Shown: positions 9,115-18,410 of the stretch, in pieces
How the letters are laid out: each line of letters starts with the position of its first letter
How positions within the stretch are numbered: position 1 is the stretch's first letter
Assembly (NCBI GenBank): GCA_965218775.1
Contig: CBDCLS010000006.1
Location: 3,038,001-3,102,000 of the forward strand
DNA: 64,000 nt
Reading direction: 5' to 3'
DNA from: CAUZIZ01 sp965218775
Lineage (GTDB): Bacteria > Acidobacteriota > UBA6911 > RPQK01 > JAJDTT01
Position numbers and translations under genes: made by a program
The notes under the pieces: model-generated
Seen by the model: only the letters and a program-made list of their open reading frames with translations
What the model was told of the DNA's origin: nothing
The model's database searches: none

Positions 9115-9470
9115 GAGTTGGAAATCCCAAGATACAAGGTACAAACAAGTTCCAAATCACAAGCACCAAATCTTAAACAGATTTAGCGTGATAGTTGGCA
9201 CCCGATCTTACAGACAGCGTCCGATTTGATCGAAATCGAACGACCGCTTTCGCCTGAGGCTGTGTGAAAAGTCCAAAACCTCTTTGATTTAGGGGTCTCT
9301 TTACCCTTCCTACGACGGAGATCGTGGCTTACACGCGATCCTATGAAGTCAAAATTTCAAATCCGAAATCATGAATGACTTTTCACACAGCCTCGCCTAA
9401 AAGCGGACATTCAGATTTTCCCCGGAAACGTCGAACGAACTACCGCAAACGGCCACGCCCCGGGAGTCGA
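9115..9470. repeat. Intergenic repeat, copy A, interrupted by a MITE-like element
   Basis: Left border of the island. In order it holds a GTACAAACAAGTTCCAAAT-type tract (9118-9175), a block TTGGCACCCGATCTTACAG...TCCGATTTGATCGAAATC (9195-9235), half a palindrome CCGCTTT, the 139-bp element, then AAAAGCGGACATTCAG and the rest to GGAAACGTCGAACGAAC (about 9442). Apart from the insertion the same series occurs in reverse complement at 19195-19266 plus 23357-23545. From 9470 to 9728 no gene or structure was recognised. Confidence 0.8.
9256..9394. mobile_element. MITE-like element with perfect 18-bp terminal inverted repeats
   Basis: The ends GAGGCTGTGTGAAAAGTC (9256-9273) and GACTTTTCACACAGCCTC (9377-9394) are perfect inverted repeats. 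The 139-bp element has no coding capacity. It is flanked by GCCT on both sides, consistent with a 4-bp target duplication. It sits in the loop of the palindrome CCGCTTT-CGCCT-AAAAGCGG. The ends resemble those of transposons in the IS1182/IS5 range, so it is probably a non-autonomous derivative of a larger element. Confidence 0.75.
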
Positions 9471-9728
9471 AAAGACCAGGTACAATCAAGCCGGATCGAA
9501 TTTTTGCGAACCACGGGCGAAAGGGGGTCGCCATTGACCCTGACAGTTGGGTTTGCTATTTCTTCGAGTGGCGTCAAGCAAACTGAGTAGGCTGTGGCTT
9601 GACTCTGAGAAGGAGGACAGTCGCCAAGAGCGGAAGTGGGATCCAGTATCTCGAACTAAACCGTCCTGAGAAAAAGCTTGACAACAGACCTAACACATCC
9701 GGCCTGTCACCAAGATACACTGGTGAGA

Positions 9729-10586
9729 ATGCGTCCAGCGAAGTTCAAGAAGGCACTACTGGGAGTCCTTGTGCTTGTTATGAGCGGAGGGCCATGGCTG
9801 GAGGGAGTTGATGTCGAACACCTACTACGGTCAATGAAGGATCATTACCAACAGGTTAACGACTATCAAGCGGTACTTAAGACCATCGAGCGCATCGATT
9901 CTCGACTGAGTCAGGAAGGTATCACTCTTCTCCGCTTTCGCAAACCCTTCGACGTCTATCTGGAGTGGATTATGGGTCCCTTCGCCGGGCGCAAAGTGGT
10001 CTACCTAAAGGAGCGAAACCCCAGCGAATTCTACTTCCGTGCTGAGTCCTGGCTCATGCGCATCTTTGCTCCGAAGAAGTTTGGGATACGTTCCCCACGA
10101 GCCTTGAAGGATACGCACCAAACGATCAACAACATCGGGATTGGCAACCTCATCGATTTCATGATGAAGGAATTGAATAAAGGGAAGCATGATCCGGAAT
10201 TTCGTATGAGGCTAAAGGAAGATCGTGTCGTAGATGGGAGGCCGGTCTGGGTCATCGAGGGAACCTTCCCCAATCAGCGGCCTCGTAGCTATACAGTCGA
10301 AAGTGGAGATGAGATCTGGTCGATAGCTGAGAAGTTTGAAATCCATCCCTATGCCATTGTTCATAACAATGACAACGTGACTGATTTTTTCGACCTCGAA
10401 GAGGGAAAGAGACTTCGAATACCCATATACTACGCTTACCGGGTGGAGACTGCGGTTGATAAGGAGTGGAGGCTGCCCTTGAGAATCCAGGCGTTTGATT
10501 GGTCGGATGAGCTTTACGAATCCTATTCTTACACCGACGTGACGCTCAATCCTGGCTTTGGTGACGAGGATTTCTTATTGAGGTGA
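9729..10586 (+). CDS. Exported DUF1571 (LolA-like) protein with an inserted LysM domain
   Basis: A 285-residue protein with an N-terminal export signal (KKALLGVLVLVMSGG). Residues 30-185 fit DUF1571, a periplasmic fold related to lipoprotein carriers: SMKDHYQQVNDYQAVL, RFRKPFDVYLEW, GPFAGRKVVYLKER. At about 187-234 a LysM-type peptidoglycan-binding unit follows (YTVESGDEIWSIAEKFEIH, then GKRLRIPIYY), and the DUF1571 C-terminus resumes (PLRIQAFDW, SYSYTDVTLN). LysM normally sits at a terminus, so its place inside the fold is odd. Start ATG 9729 was preferred over a longer frame because it opens the signal peptide. A radical SAM gene follows 21 nt downstream. Confidence 0.82.
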   Translation: MRPAKFKKALLGVLVLVMSGGPWLEGVDVEHLLRSMKDHYQQVNDYQAVLKTIERIDSRLSQEGITLLRFRKPFDVYLEWIMGPFAGRKVVYLKERNPSEFYFRAESWLMRIFAPKKFGIRSPRALKDTHQTINNIGIGNLIDFMMKELNKGKHDPEFRMRLKEDRVVDGRPVWVIEGTFPNQRPRSYTVESGDEIWSIAEKFEIHPYAIVHNNDNVTDFFDLEEGKRLRIPIYYAYRVETAVDKEWRLPLRIQAFDWSDELYESYSYTDVTLNPGFGDEDFLLR

Positions 10587-10607
10587 CATTGCCACACCAA
10601 GGGGCCT

Positions 10608-12149
10608 ATGCCTGGACCGCTGAGACTTGTCATCCTGAAACCTAGCAAGTACCTACCGAACGGGTACGTCGAACGATTCAGGAAGGGCTTCATGCCCAAC
10701 AGCACGTTACCCCATCTCAGGAGCTTGACGCCAGCACGGCTCGATGGGACACCCATCGAAGTGCACACGATCGACGAGTACGTCCACACGGACCTCAGGT
10801 ACTTGTCGCTTCTCCAGAGTGGGTCGAGGGACAAGGCACTGGTGGCTCTAGTTGGAGTGCAAAGCCATCAGTTCCATCGTGCTCTGGATCTGGCTGCCTA
10901 CGCCCTCGAGAACGGTTGCTTAGCCGTGATTGGTGGGCCACACGCGATGACGTGTGACACGTCGGAGTTTTGGCAGAGCGGCACAAGCTTTGCACTTGCT
11001 GAAGGAGAGCTTGTCTGGTCGAGCATACTCGCTGACTCAATCCGAGGCGAGCTGCAGCCGGTGTATGGTGAGGATCAAAGATGGGATCATGAGTTGGATC
11101 CGCCCGTCGTCGTACCACCCGACCCTGAGGAGCTTCGACGCTACGTCCTTCCTATGCTGGGACTGTATCCGGCCCGCGGTTGTCCTTTCTCGTGCACATT
11201 CTGTTCCGTGATCAAGATTTCCGGTCATCGCATCCGGGCACAGAGCGTGGCGACCACTCTCGATAGTCTCAGGGCAGCCAAGGAAGCCGGCGTAAAGATG
11301 ATCATGTTCACCTCCGACAACTTCAACAAGTATTCCCGAGCAAAGGACCTTCTCGAAGCGATGATTGACGACAATCTGAAGTTCAAACTCTTCGTCCAAT
11401 GCGATACCCAGATTCTCAGGCAGCCCGATCTAGTCGATCTGCTGGGCCAGGCCGGTTGCTTCCAGATGTTTGTTGGAGTTGAGTCCTTCAGCCGCAGCAC
11501 TCTGATTTCGGTTCAGAAGTACCAGAATCGTCCGGAAGTCTATAGCGAGATAGTTGAACTATGCGCGGAATACGGAGTCAGCGCTCATCTTTCAAACATC
11601 ATCGGTTTTCCGGAGGACAACCAGAACGATATCTTACATCAGCTGGAAGCGGTAAAGGCAATGGAGCCAAACTGGGCCTCCTTCTATATTCTTTGCCCGA
11701 TCCCCGGGACACAGCAGTATGATGAATTTCTGAGAGACGACTTGATCATTGAGCAGAATCTCGATCGTTTCGACACGACGTGCCCCACCTGGAGACATCC
11801 GAAAATAGCTGGAGCTGAGCTCACAAGACTGCTGTATCATTGCTACACCTCGTTCTTTTCTCTCAGGCATTTGATTCGACGCACGCGGCACTTCGCCGCT
11901 CGGCAAGGCGAACCATTGGAAGATTACCTGGGAGGCGTCGGCATGAGTCTCTTCAACAGAATCTGTGCACAAAAGTCGATGCATCCGATGTCTGGGGGTA
12001 TAGGCCGCGTGTTTCTCGATGGCGCATCGGACTATGCGAGCTTGCGACGGCGAAGATACGGTGTCGATCGCGCAGAACTGCCGCGGAGCATCACGCTGCC
12101 CGAAGCTGATGCATCTTTCGACCGTGACGCGAAACTGAAGGTGAATTGA
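10608..12149 (+). CDS. Radical SAM protein with N-terminal B12-binding-like domain
   Basis: A 513-residue enzyme of the B12-dependent-like radical SAM group. Residues 30-135 form a flavodoxin/B12-like Rossmann region (LVALVGVQSHQFHRALDLAAY, CLAVIGGPHAMTCD). The iron-sulfur motif CPFSCTFC (C192, C196, C199) follows a LYPARGCPF strand; later parts include MIMFTSDNFNK, CFQMFVGVESF and IGFPEDNQND, as in the Elp3-like SAM barrel. The B12 ligand motif DxHxxG is not visible. Substrate unknown. It lies 21 nt after the LysM/DUF1571 gene, so the two may form an operon. An IS256-type element lies 127 bp downstream. Confidence 0.88.
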   Translation: MPGPLRLVILKPSKYLPNGYVERFRKGFMPNSTLPHLRSLTPARLDGTPIEVHTIDEYVHTDLRYLSLLQSGSRDKALVALVGVQSHQFHRALDLAAYALENGCLAVIGGPHAMTCDTSEFWQSGTSFALAEGELVWSSILADSIRGELQPVYGEDQRWDHELDPPVVVPPDPEELRRYVLPMLGLYPARGCPFSCTFCSVIKISGHRIRAQSVATTLDSLRAAKEAGVKMIMFTSDNFNKYSRAKDLLEAMIDDNLKFKLFVQCDTQILRQPDLVDLLGQAGCFQMFVGVESFSRSTLISVQKYQNRPEVYSEIVELCAEYGVSAHLSNIIGFPEDNQNDILHQLEAVKAMEPNWASFYILCPIPGTQQYDEFLRDDLIIEQNLDRFDTTCPTWRHPKIAGAELTRLLYHCYTSFFSLRHLIRRTRHFAARQGEPLEDYLGGVGMSLFNRICAQKSMHPMSGGIGRVFLDGASDYASLRRRRYGVDRAELPRSITLPEADASFDRDAKLKVN

Positions 12150-12276
12150 AGATCGTGTCCGCGGCGGTGTGTCGAGCTGAAGAATCGCCCGGGTTTTCCG
12201 AGTTGCATTTGGTAGCCGGACTCGTCGTGACATCCAGCTATAGATGCTCGAACCCAAGCCCTTGGGTGACTTCACC

Positions 12277-13615
12277 AGTAGCGTAACTTCTTTTCTGTAA
12301 ATTCTGGTCAGGCCTGGGTCGGAAAGACAGAGGTCTGGGACAGGATTCTCCAAAAACAGAAACGTCTATCTGGCAAGGAGAATCAAATGAACCCAGACCT
12401 GGAAAAGAGAGTACCACGGGAGATCCTGGCGGAGTTGATCGAGGAAGGAACAGAAGCCTTTCGAGGAATCCTGGAGAAGCTGTTCAACGTGGCCATGCAG
12501 TTGGAAAGAAGCGAGTTTCTGGGAGCGGAAGCGTACGAGAGAACAGCCAGTCGGCGAGGCTATCGAAACGGATTCAAAGGCAAGCGGATTCAGACTCGAG
12601 TGGGAGAGCTGCACTTGGAGATTCCACAGGTGCGTGGGTTGAGGTTTTATCCCAAGTCGCTGGAGAGGGGTTGCCGTTCGGAGAAGGCCCTGAAGCTGGC
12701 CATTGCCGAGATGTATGTGATGGGAGTCTCGACGAGGAAAGTCACCGAGATCACGGAGCAGCTGTGTGGGTTGGAGATCTCGGCCACCCAGGTCTCGAGA
12801 GTGGCCGGGATGCTGGACGAAGAGCTGGAAGAGTTTCGAAGCCGGGAGCTGGGAGAGTATCCGATCGTGTATCTGGATGCCCACTACGAGAAGGTTCGAA
12901 GAGGCGGCAGGGTGCAGGACGTGGCCATCCTGAAAGCCATAGGAGTCAATCGTTTCGGAACGCGGGAGGTGTTGGGTCTGAGCACCAGGATCAGTGAAGC
13001 GGAGGTGCATTGGCGAGGGTTTCTGGGAGATCTGCACAAGCGTGGACTGAGAGGGGTCGAGCTGTTTGTCAGTGACGATCACGAAGGACTGAAGGCGGCC
13101 AGGCGGGCAGTTTATCCGTCGGTGCCCTGGAACCGTTGTCAGTTTCACCTGAGTAAAAACGCCCAACAATATGCTCGCCGCAAAGAGGACAAGCCCCGCA
13201 TCGCCCAGGCCATGCGGGACATTTTCGATGCCCCGTCTCGAGAAGATGCCGAGGAGCTCAAGGGTAAAGTCGTCAAGAAGTTCGAAAAGATTGCACCGGA
13301 GTTCGTGAGCTGGCTGGAAGAGAACGTGGATGAAGGGCTGACAGTGTTTGATTTTCCGAGGAGCTGGTGGCGAAGGATCCGAACCATCAACGGACTGGAG
13401 AGACTGCACCGGGAGATCCGGAGACGAACCCGGGTGGTGGGAATCTTTCCCCACGAAGCGTCGGCGCTGCGGCTCATCTCGGCTGTGCTTGCAGAGATAC
13501 ACGAGGAGTGGTTAACCGGCCGGCAATACCTGAACCTGGCCGGCTGGAAAACACAAGTGGAGCAATTCTTCCCTACAGGCCCTAAAGAAAATTACAGAAA
13601 AACGGTTGCTTAACC
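12277..13615 (+). mobile_element. IS256-type insertion sequence, complete
   Basis: A 1339-bp element bounded by the 8-bp direct repeat ACTTCACC (12269-12276 and 13616-13623). The ends are imperfect inverted repeats sharing the core TTTTCTGTAA: left AGTAGCGTAACTTCTTTTCT..., right in reverse complement GGTTAAGCAACCGTTTTTCT.... A single intact transposase gene fills it. Family members make 8-9 bp duplications, which agrees. The perfect duplication implies a recent insertion. Confidence 0.88.
12387..13613 (+). CDS. IS256 family transposase (mutator type)
   Basis: DDE transposase of 408 residues that moves the surrounding element by cut and paste. Typical blocks are RRGYRNGFKGKRIQTRVGEL, the first catalytic Asp in VYLDAHYEKVRRGG, SDDHEGLKAA with the second Asp, RCQFHLSKNA with the CxxH pair seen in this family, and GLERLHREIRRRTRVVGIFP near the C-terminus where the catalytic Glu lies. 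Full length and uninterrupted, so probably active. The stop codon lies inside the right terminal repeat. Confidence 0.95.
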   Translation: MNPDLEKRVPREILAELIEEGTEAFRGILEKLFNVAMQLERSEFLGAEAYERTASRRGYRNGFKGKRIQTRVGELHLEIPQVRGLRFYPKSLERGCRSEKALKLAIAEMYVMGVSTRKVTEITEQLCGLEISATQVSRVAGMLDEELEEFRSRELGEYPIVYLDAHYEKVRRGGRVQDVAILKAIGVNRFGTREVLGLSTRISEAEVHWRGFLGDLHKRGLRGVELFVSDDHEGLKAARRAVYPSVPWNRCQFHLSKNAQQYARRKEDKPRIAQAMRDIFDAPSREDAEELKGKVVKKFEKIAPEFVSWLEENVDEGLTVFDFPRSWWRRIRTINGLERLHREIRRRTRVVGIFPHEASALRLISAVLAEIHEEWLTGRQYLNLAGWKTQVEQFFPTGPKENYRKTVA

Positions 13616-13809
13616 ACTTCACCTGATTATTCGATGTGATACTGCCTTACGGGAAGAGAGAGAAGCACGGATTTCTTGGCAGTGCGCTAGGGCTGGAAAC
13701 TATGCATTGGTAGAATTCGAAAGCGGCTTCAGGACGGTGGTGGAAAGTCGGGCGAGGTTCGAGAAAGTTGTGTTTCAGCACCGGACTTGGATCATAGGGC
13801 AATTGTGGG

Positions 13810-15144
13810 CTATGCCCCCTCGTGGATCGCTCGCTCAGCACAGGAGCGGGCGGCGCGGAAGCAGGCCTCGATGGACGCTCCTTCGATGTAGTCCCCCGTC
13901 AGTCCCAGCCCTTTAACTCCCCTCGACGAGTCTTTCAATCGGTCAAGAAAGTCAGCCTGAATCGGAGTATACGCGCATAGTCCCAGCTCAAAGTGCCGAG
14001 TGACGTAGGCCTTGCGCCAGCTCTTGCTCACGGGGATATGTCGGTTCAGCACCTTTTCTCCGTGCCGGAGCAGTTCCTCGATCTTGGGCGACTCCTTCAA
14101 AAGCAGCCGGGCAGCCCGGCCGCTAAACGTGTACCGGACAAGATTGAGGTCGTTGATCCCATAGGCACCCGCGTTACTAATGGGTTCGCTTTCGTCAAAT
14201 ACCAGGGCCCTCACCTGAGACGAGAAGATCTCCCGATCGTACTCCGCCACAACCAACGTCACGGGATAGTAGGCCACCGTCTTCAGCTCTTGAGCCAGTG
14301 CGGGAGCGATGTCCTGTAGAAGGCGGGCCGCAATCGCCGCCGGTGTTGCGAGGATGACACCCCCACAACCCAGTTCTTCAATCCGTCCGTCACTTCGAAC
14401 CACTCGCATAGCCCTGATTCGGCCCCGGTCTGCCACAATGGATTGCACCGGCATACCCAGGTGGACCTTTACCTTACCCGCGAACGACTCCAATACCGGT
14501 CGCACGCCTTTTTGCAGTTGATCGAAGCTGTCAAGCACCATTCGGATGTTGGATCCTAAAGTGCCCATGTAAATCTCATCGGGTTCTGCACCGTTCATTC
14601 GAATGCTCATCGGGCGTATGATCCGACGACAGAACTCAGGGCTGAAGAAGCGGTTGACTGGACGCGCTCCACAGCGAATTCCCACCTTGCGAAAATAGGG
14701 TGACGAGAGGTAGCCGTCCTCCTCACGACGTTTGACGCGCAGCACAAACCGGCCAAACCGTAAAGCATCCGTACCCGTGGCATCACGAGCCAGATTGAGG
14801 ATCGAACGCCAGCGGCGTTTACTGTCGAACGTGACCATCTTGCCCTCTCTTACCTGGGACGAATTGACACCGAAGTATTCGTAAGGATGATCTCCTATCG
14901 AATCGGTGAATTCGCGGAACAGAGTGTACTTCCTCCCGATATTCTTTCCACCTAGGTCAACCACTCGATCACCCAGCATCGCCCATCCCATCCGACCCCC
15001 GGGGAGGGTACTTTTCTCGAGGATCTCGACATCAGCTCCGCTCTGTTTGAGGAAGTGCGCAGCGGCGATGCCGGAAGCACCACATCCAACTACCAGCCAT
15101 CGGTCTGAATTCGACAAGAAGCTACTACCTCCCTGGAGCATCAT
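13810..15144 (-). CDS. FAD-dependent oxidoreductase of the amine oxidase/protoporphyrinogen oxidase fold
   Basis: A 444-residue soluble flavoprotein. The dinucleotide-binding motif WLVVGCGASGIAAAHFL opens the protein (residues 16-32), followed by the acidic end of the second strand in VEILEKS, the PGGRMG loop, and a late FAD loop GLGLTGDYIEGASIEAC near residue 420. Between them lie substrate-domain stretches (IRMNGAEPDEIYMGTLGSN). The family includes phytoene desaturases and amine oxidases; substrate unknown. It is the second gene of a pair, 70 nt after the AfsA-like gene on the same strand, so it may oxidise that enzyme's product. Confidence 0.85.
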   Translation of the reverse strand: MMLQGGSSFLSNSDRWLVVGCGASGIAAAHFLKQSGADVEILEKSTLPGGRMGWAMLGDRVVDLGGKNIGRKYTLFREFTDSIGDHPYEYFGVNSSQVREGKMVTFDSKRRWRSILNLARDATGTDALRFGRFVLRVKRREEDGYLSSPYFRKVGIRCGARPVNRFFSPEFCRRIIRPMSIRMNGAEPDEIYMGTLGSNIRMVLDSFDQLQKGVRPVLESFAGKVKVHLGMPVQSIVADRGRIRAMRVVRSDGRIEELGCGGVILATPAAIAARLLQDIAPALAQELKTVAYYPVTLVVAEYDREIFSSQVRALVFDESEPISNAGAYGINDLNLVRYTFSGRAARLLLKESPKIEELLRHGEKVLNRHIPVSKSWRKAYVTRHFELGLCAYTPIQADFLDRLKDSSRGVKGLGLTGDYIEGASIEACFRAARSCAERAIHEGA

Positions 15145-15214
15145 ATCGAGAAGTTGAGCCGGAGCAAGTCTGCTCGGTTGGGGACCGGCGATCTACCGTT
15201 GCCTACTGAGCCAC

Positions 15215-16213
15215 CTAGCTATAGAAGCTTGCGTGCAGCAAGGCGTGCCCCCGCGAAGTGCCAGACTGGGCAACTCTTACGGCCACCGTCGCGGTCCCGC
15301 GCTGATTCTCTTCCGATGACAAGCCTTCGATGTGGGCTTCCAGCTCCGTCTCAAGGCTCAACTCTGCGAACTGATCAAACCGGATTTCACAGGCATCGAG
15401 AACGAGATCCTTGGCGCGAGACCGGGTCGCCCGGGCAATCGAGAGCATTGCCAATTGTGAACAGCCTTCGAACATGAGAATGCCGGGGACGTGATCGAGC
15501 GGATGATCGAAGAAAAACGGATGCTCGAGATCGACCTGCAAGCGAGCAGAGAAGCGTTGACCCCGGAGTTTCTCGGGGTAAGAGATCACCACATTGCTCG
15601 CGTCTCGCCTTCCAAGTGCTACTGGCTCAACTGTCGGAAACCTCACCGGTTCTTCCCCAGCGGGTAGGTTGACAAGGGCGGAACGGCGAACACGTTCGAA
15701 CAGCGGCCTTGGCTGGAGATTCCAGGAGCCGGTGCCACGGATGACCTGAGATCGTTCACTGAAGAGAGCGTATTCTGCCTGAGCAGTGGTCAAAGTGCCC
15801 TTTCGGAGCTGCTTCTCCCGAACCCTGATCTCGATCGCAATCTTACCCGCTCCGACCTCATCTTCTTGCCCTCGGTACTGGCCCAGCAGTTCAATCGCTG
15901 AGCCTCCCATGATGAAACAATAGTCCATGGGCACGCCGAAGAAGCGGTGCGAAACTGCAACGCTGGCCTGACGTCCCATTTCGGTATAGAACAGGATGTC
16001 CCGTGTAGGCTCTCGCCCCTCCTCATCGAGGAAAGTGTGGCCCCTTGGAACAACTCCGCCACAAAGGAACGTATCTCGGCCGAACTGGCGGACGTCTGTC
16101 ACCAGGACATTGGTCTCGAGCCGCTTGTGGACCAGCGACTTAGGAACAGGACGCTCAAAGTTAAGCTCTTTGAAGTTGATGTCGGTTCGTCGTTCCTGAT
16201 CAGACCCTGGCAC
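15215..16213 (-). CDS. AfsA-like hotdog protein (A-factor biosynthesis family)
   Basis: AfsA-family enzymes of streptomycetes join a beta-ketoacyl chain to dihydroxyacetone phosphate to start gamma-butyrolactone signals. This 332-residue protein has both family repeats: the first with SLVHKRLETNVLVTDVRQFG, VPRGHTFLDEE and a GVPMDYCFIMGG end; the second with FFFDHPLDHVPGILMFEGC (residues 233-251). The HPLDHVPG motif is the family hallmark. The chosen GTG start has AGGA six nt upstream; a TTG at 16279 would add 22 residues. A FAD oxidoreductase follows. No butyrolactone receptor (TetR type) lies nearby, so a lipid or secondary-metabolite role is equally possible. Confidence 0.8.
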   Translation of the reverse strand: MPGSDQERRTDINFKELNFERPVPKSLVHKRLETNVLVTDVRQFGRDTFLCGGVVPRGHTFLDEEGREPTRDILFYTEMGRQASVAVSHRFFGVPMDYCFIMGGSAIELLGQYRGQEDEVGAGKIAIEIRVREKQLRKGTLTTAQAEYALFSERSQVIRGTGSWNLQPRPLFERVRRSALVNLPAGEEPVRFPTVEPVALGRRDASNVVISYPEKLRGQRFSARLQVDLEHPFFFDHPLDHVPGILMFEGCSQLAMLSIARATRSRAKDLVLDACEIRFDQFAELSLETELEAHIEGLSSEENQRGTATVAVRVAQSGTSRGHALLHASFYS

Positions 16214-16405
16214 GCTTAATCCTGTATTCGTGATAATCAGTGCTCCCTCTAGAATGCCTTGTTTGGCAGCCCCAGGCAATTGCTATTGTAGTCCCATCTC
16301 TTAAAGGAACGGGGTACAAATGCTAGACCCCAGTGGGGGATCATACGGTCCGGGATGCCCTCACCTTGAGTTGCCGCTGCGGAGGCTCCCCGCGGGTGAG
16401 CGCGG

Positions 16406-16964
16406 TCATTGACTGCCAGTGCAGCTCGCCGCCGACAGCTCGCAGAAATAGCACCGCACGCTCACCTCCGCTCCCGTAAACTGATGCTCCTCCACCAGGC
16501 GGGTGTAGAACCCGACGAGCCGATTGCGCTTTGGAATTTCTGAAACCTTACGCAATCGAGCAGAGCTGGGCGAGACGGTCAGGCAGGCCACACCTGGACT
16601 ATTCGAGCAGAGATACCTCATCCCGCACGATCCCCAGGCGATCACACACGAGATCGAGGGCACGATCAATGAATTTCTCCCTGTCGGCCCAGTCGTCGGA
16701 TGCGCCGTGGTGCTCATGCCCGACCTCGCTGAAGACGCCGAGGACGTGGGAGCCGCTTCCTGGAACTCGATTGTATTCTGAGGTGAGGTAAAGAACAGCC
16801 TCGTCTCCGCCAACCGGCTTGACGGCAAGCGTGTACAGATACTTGATTCTCTGGTGCTGCGCGTCGGCAGGCGGATGGATAAAGAGCAGGCCGCGGTACT
16901 CGGATCCTAGGCGGTTTTCCGCGGCCAGTACCGCATCTACGATTGGTGGTTCGTAGAACAGCAT
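16406..16964 (-). pseudogene. Degraded small gene of unknown function
   Basis: One frame encodes 121 protein-like residues from ATG 16964 (MLFYEPPIVDAVLAAENRLG, later REKFIDRALDLVCDRLGIV) and stops at 16599. A second frame on the same strand continues with plausible coding sequence (RLVGFYTRLVEEHQFTGAEV, then VRCYFCELSAASC) to a stop at 16406. The simplest reading is one gene broken by a frameshift near 16600-16530; a complete 121-residue protein is the alternative. No family recognised. Confidence 0.4.
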
Positions 16965-17140
16965 CGCGCAACCTTCGCGGATCTCTGGAGAGAATCGCAG
17001 TCTCCCACCGCCGCTGGTTTTGGAGCCCGTCCACCGGACATTCTGGCGCCCGTGCCGAACTGCTCTTAATATTGTCCCCTATTGTCCTTTTATCAAAACT
17101 AGACGACGTGTTAATCGATACGTCAAAGGAGAGTAACACG

Positions 17141-17818
17141 ATGAGAAAAGCAGGTTCTGGCTTTGTAACCTTGGCTGTATTCCTCATGATAGCCCATGTA
17201 GAAACATCAGTAGCCGATTCGAAAGCGCATGCACTCTGGACCCTCGGTGTGCAGATAGGCTTTGCAGAGCTAGGCTCACACCAAAACGTAGCACCCGGTT
17301 TACTTCAAGAAACTCTGGCGCTTGCACTAGATGCCACCAAGCAGCTCGACTGCATACCTCAAGACACTATCGATGAAATAACGACGCTACAGCAGGAGAT
17401 GTTACGTGCGGCGAACAGTAGGCCGCTTTATTCAAAGATTCTAGCCCTGAGAACAGACGTGGCCGGCGCCGTAAGCTCTTCTTGTGCGTGCGATGGAGAT
17501 GCAACATCCCAGGCCCCTGCCTGCGAGCAGTCCGACTGGCTCGGCAGTTGGGATACCACCTGGAACAAGATGAGCCTAAGCCTTCAAAGCGACGGCACGC
17601 TAGCGGGTGTCTACAACACTGCCAAGCACGGGATTAGCGGCACAACCCTGCCCAGCAATCCTTGTGTATTCGTTGGCCGCTGGCAACACGCCAATAGCTC
17701 GCGCACGGGACGGGTCCGATTCGAGATGACGGAAAAGGGCAAGTTCAAGGGCGTCTTCACTTCTGGTGCCGCAGATCCTGCGAGAGGCGGAAGCAGATGG
17801 AATGGGACTAAGCGTTAG
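17141..17818 (+). CDS. Secreted protein of unknown function
   Basis: A 225-residue exported protein. Start ATG 17141 follows AAAGGAGAG by a good spacing and gives a signal peptide (GFVTLAVFLMIAHVETSVA). The middle is helical (LLQETLALALDATKQLDCIP, EITTLQQEMLRAANSRP), then a Cys-rich turn SSSCACDGD. The C-terminal 90 residues look like a small beta-barrel (GSWDTTWNKMSLSLQSDG, VFVGRWQHANSS, GRVRFEMTEKGKFKGVF). Upstream spacer 16965-17140 is AT-richer than the neighbours. No family recognised. Confidence 0.75.
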   Translation: MRKAGSGFVTLAVFLMIAHVETSVADSKAHALWTLGVQIGFAELGSHQNVAPGLLQETLALALDATKQLDCIPQDTIDEITTLQQEMLRAANSRPLYSKILALRTDVAGAVSSSCACDGDATSQAPACEQSDWLGSWDTTWNKMSLSLQSDGTLAGVYNTAKHGISGTTLPSNPCVFVGRWQHANSSRTGRVRFEMTEKGKFKGVFTSGAADPARGGSRWNGTKR

Positions 17819-18011
17819 CGGCCAGCTGCTATAGCTATAGCCGAACTTTGACAGCTATTGCCCGTTTTCCACAAGGGCAGTTCGCTGAAAGCCGCATGAA
17901 TACTGGCTTCCCTCTTTTTGGAGCTCGGAAAAACATGGCTTAACTAATTTTCAAATAGAAGCCATATTCCTCAGTTTAAGCGCATGTTTCCACTATAATA
18001 CCCTGATGTGA

Positions 18012-18275
18012 ATGGGTGGTGCTGAACATGTTCATTCGACAGCTCACTCGCCACAGGGACGGCAGGTCCTAGACACGTATCTGAAAGTGGTCCAGGACGT
18101 CTGGAAAGGAGGGAAGACCCGCCAGCGAACCCTCGTCAATTCCGGAAACGTCGACCGCGGGGACCCCGAGCAAGTCAACTACCTCATCGGCCAACTTCAA
18201 CAAGTCTTCGGATTGCTCCGCGCCGCTGCCGCTTCCTCAGGCACTTGGACGTGTAACGCCCCACCTGGAAACTGA
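18012..18275 (+). pseudogene. Probable transposase N-terminal remnant (IS1634-like)
   Basis: Eighty-seven residues whose middle (TYLKVVQDVWKGGKTRQRTL, VNSGNVDRGDPEQVNYL) resembles the N-terminal segment of IS1634-type transposases, where a GGKxRQR motif is followed by LGxxD. It stops before any DDE region. It could instead be a small intact gene. The rest of 17819-18410 shows nothing recognisable. Confidence 0.4.
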
Positions 18276-18410
18276 CAGCTCCTTTCGAAGCGCCCGAAAT
18301 AGAACGTCGGCTCCTGGCCGAAAGTATGCGTTCGGCAGTATAGATTATGAACGGCGCAAAACGACCCAAAGCTGCCCAATCAAGTCATCATTCGGAATAA
18401 TTGCGTCACT

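Noticed and set aside
12366..13502. 378-codon open frame on the minus strand
   Set aside because: Antisense shadow of the IS256 transposase, which has clear family motifs.
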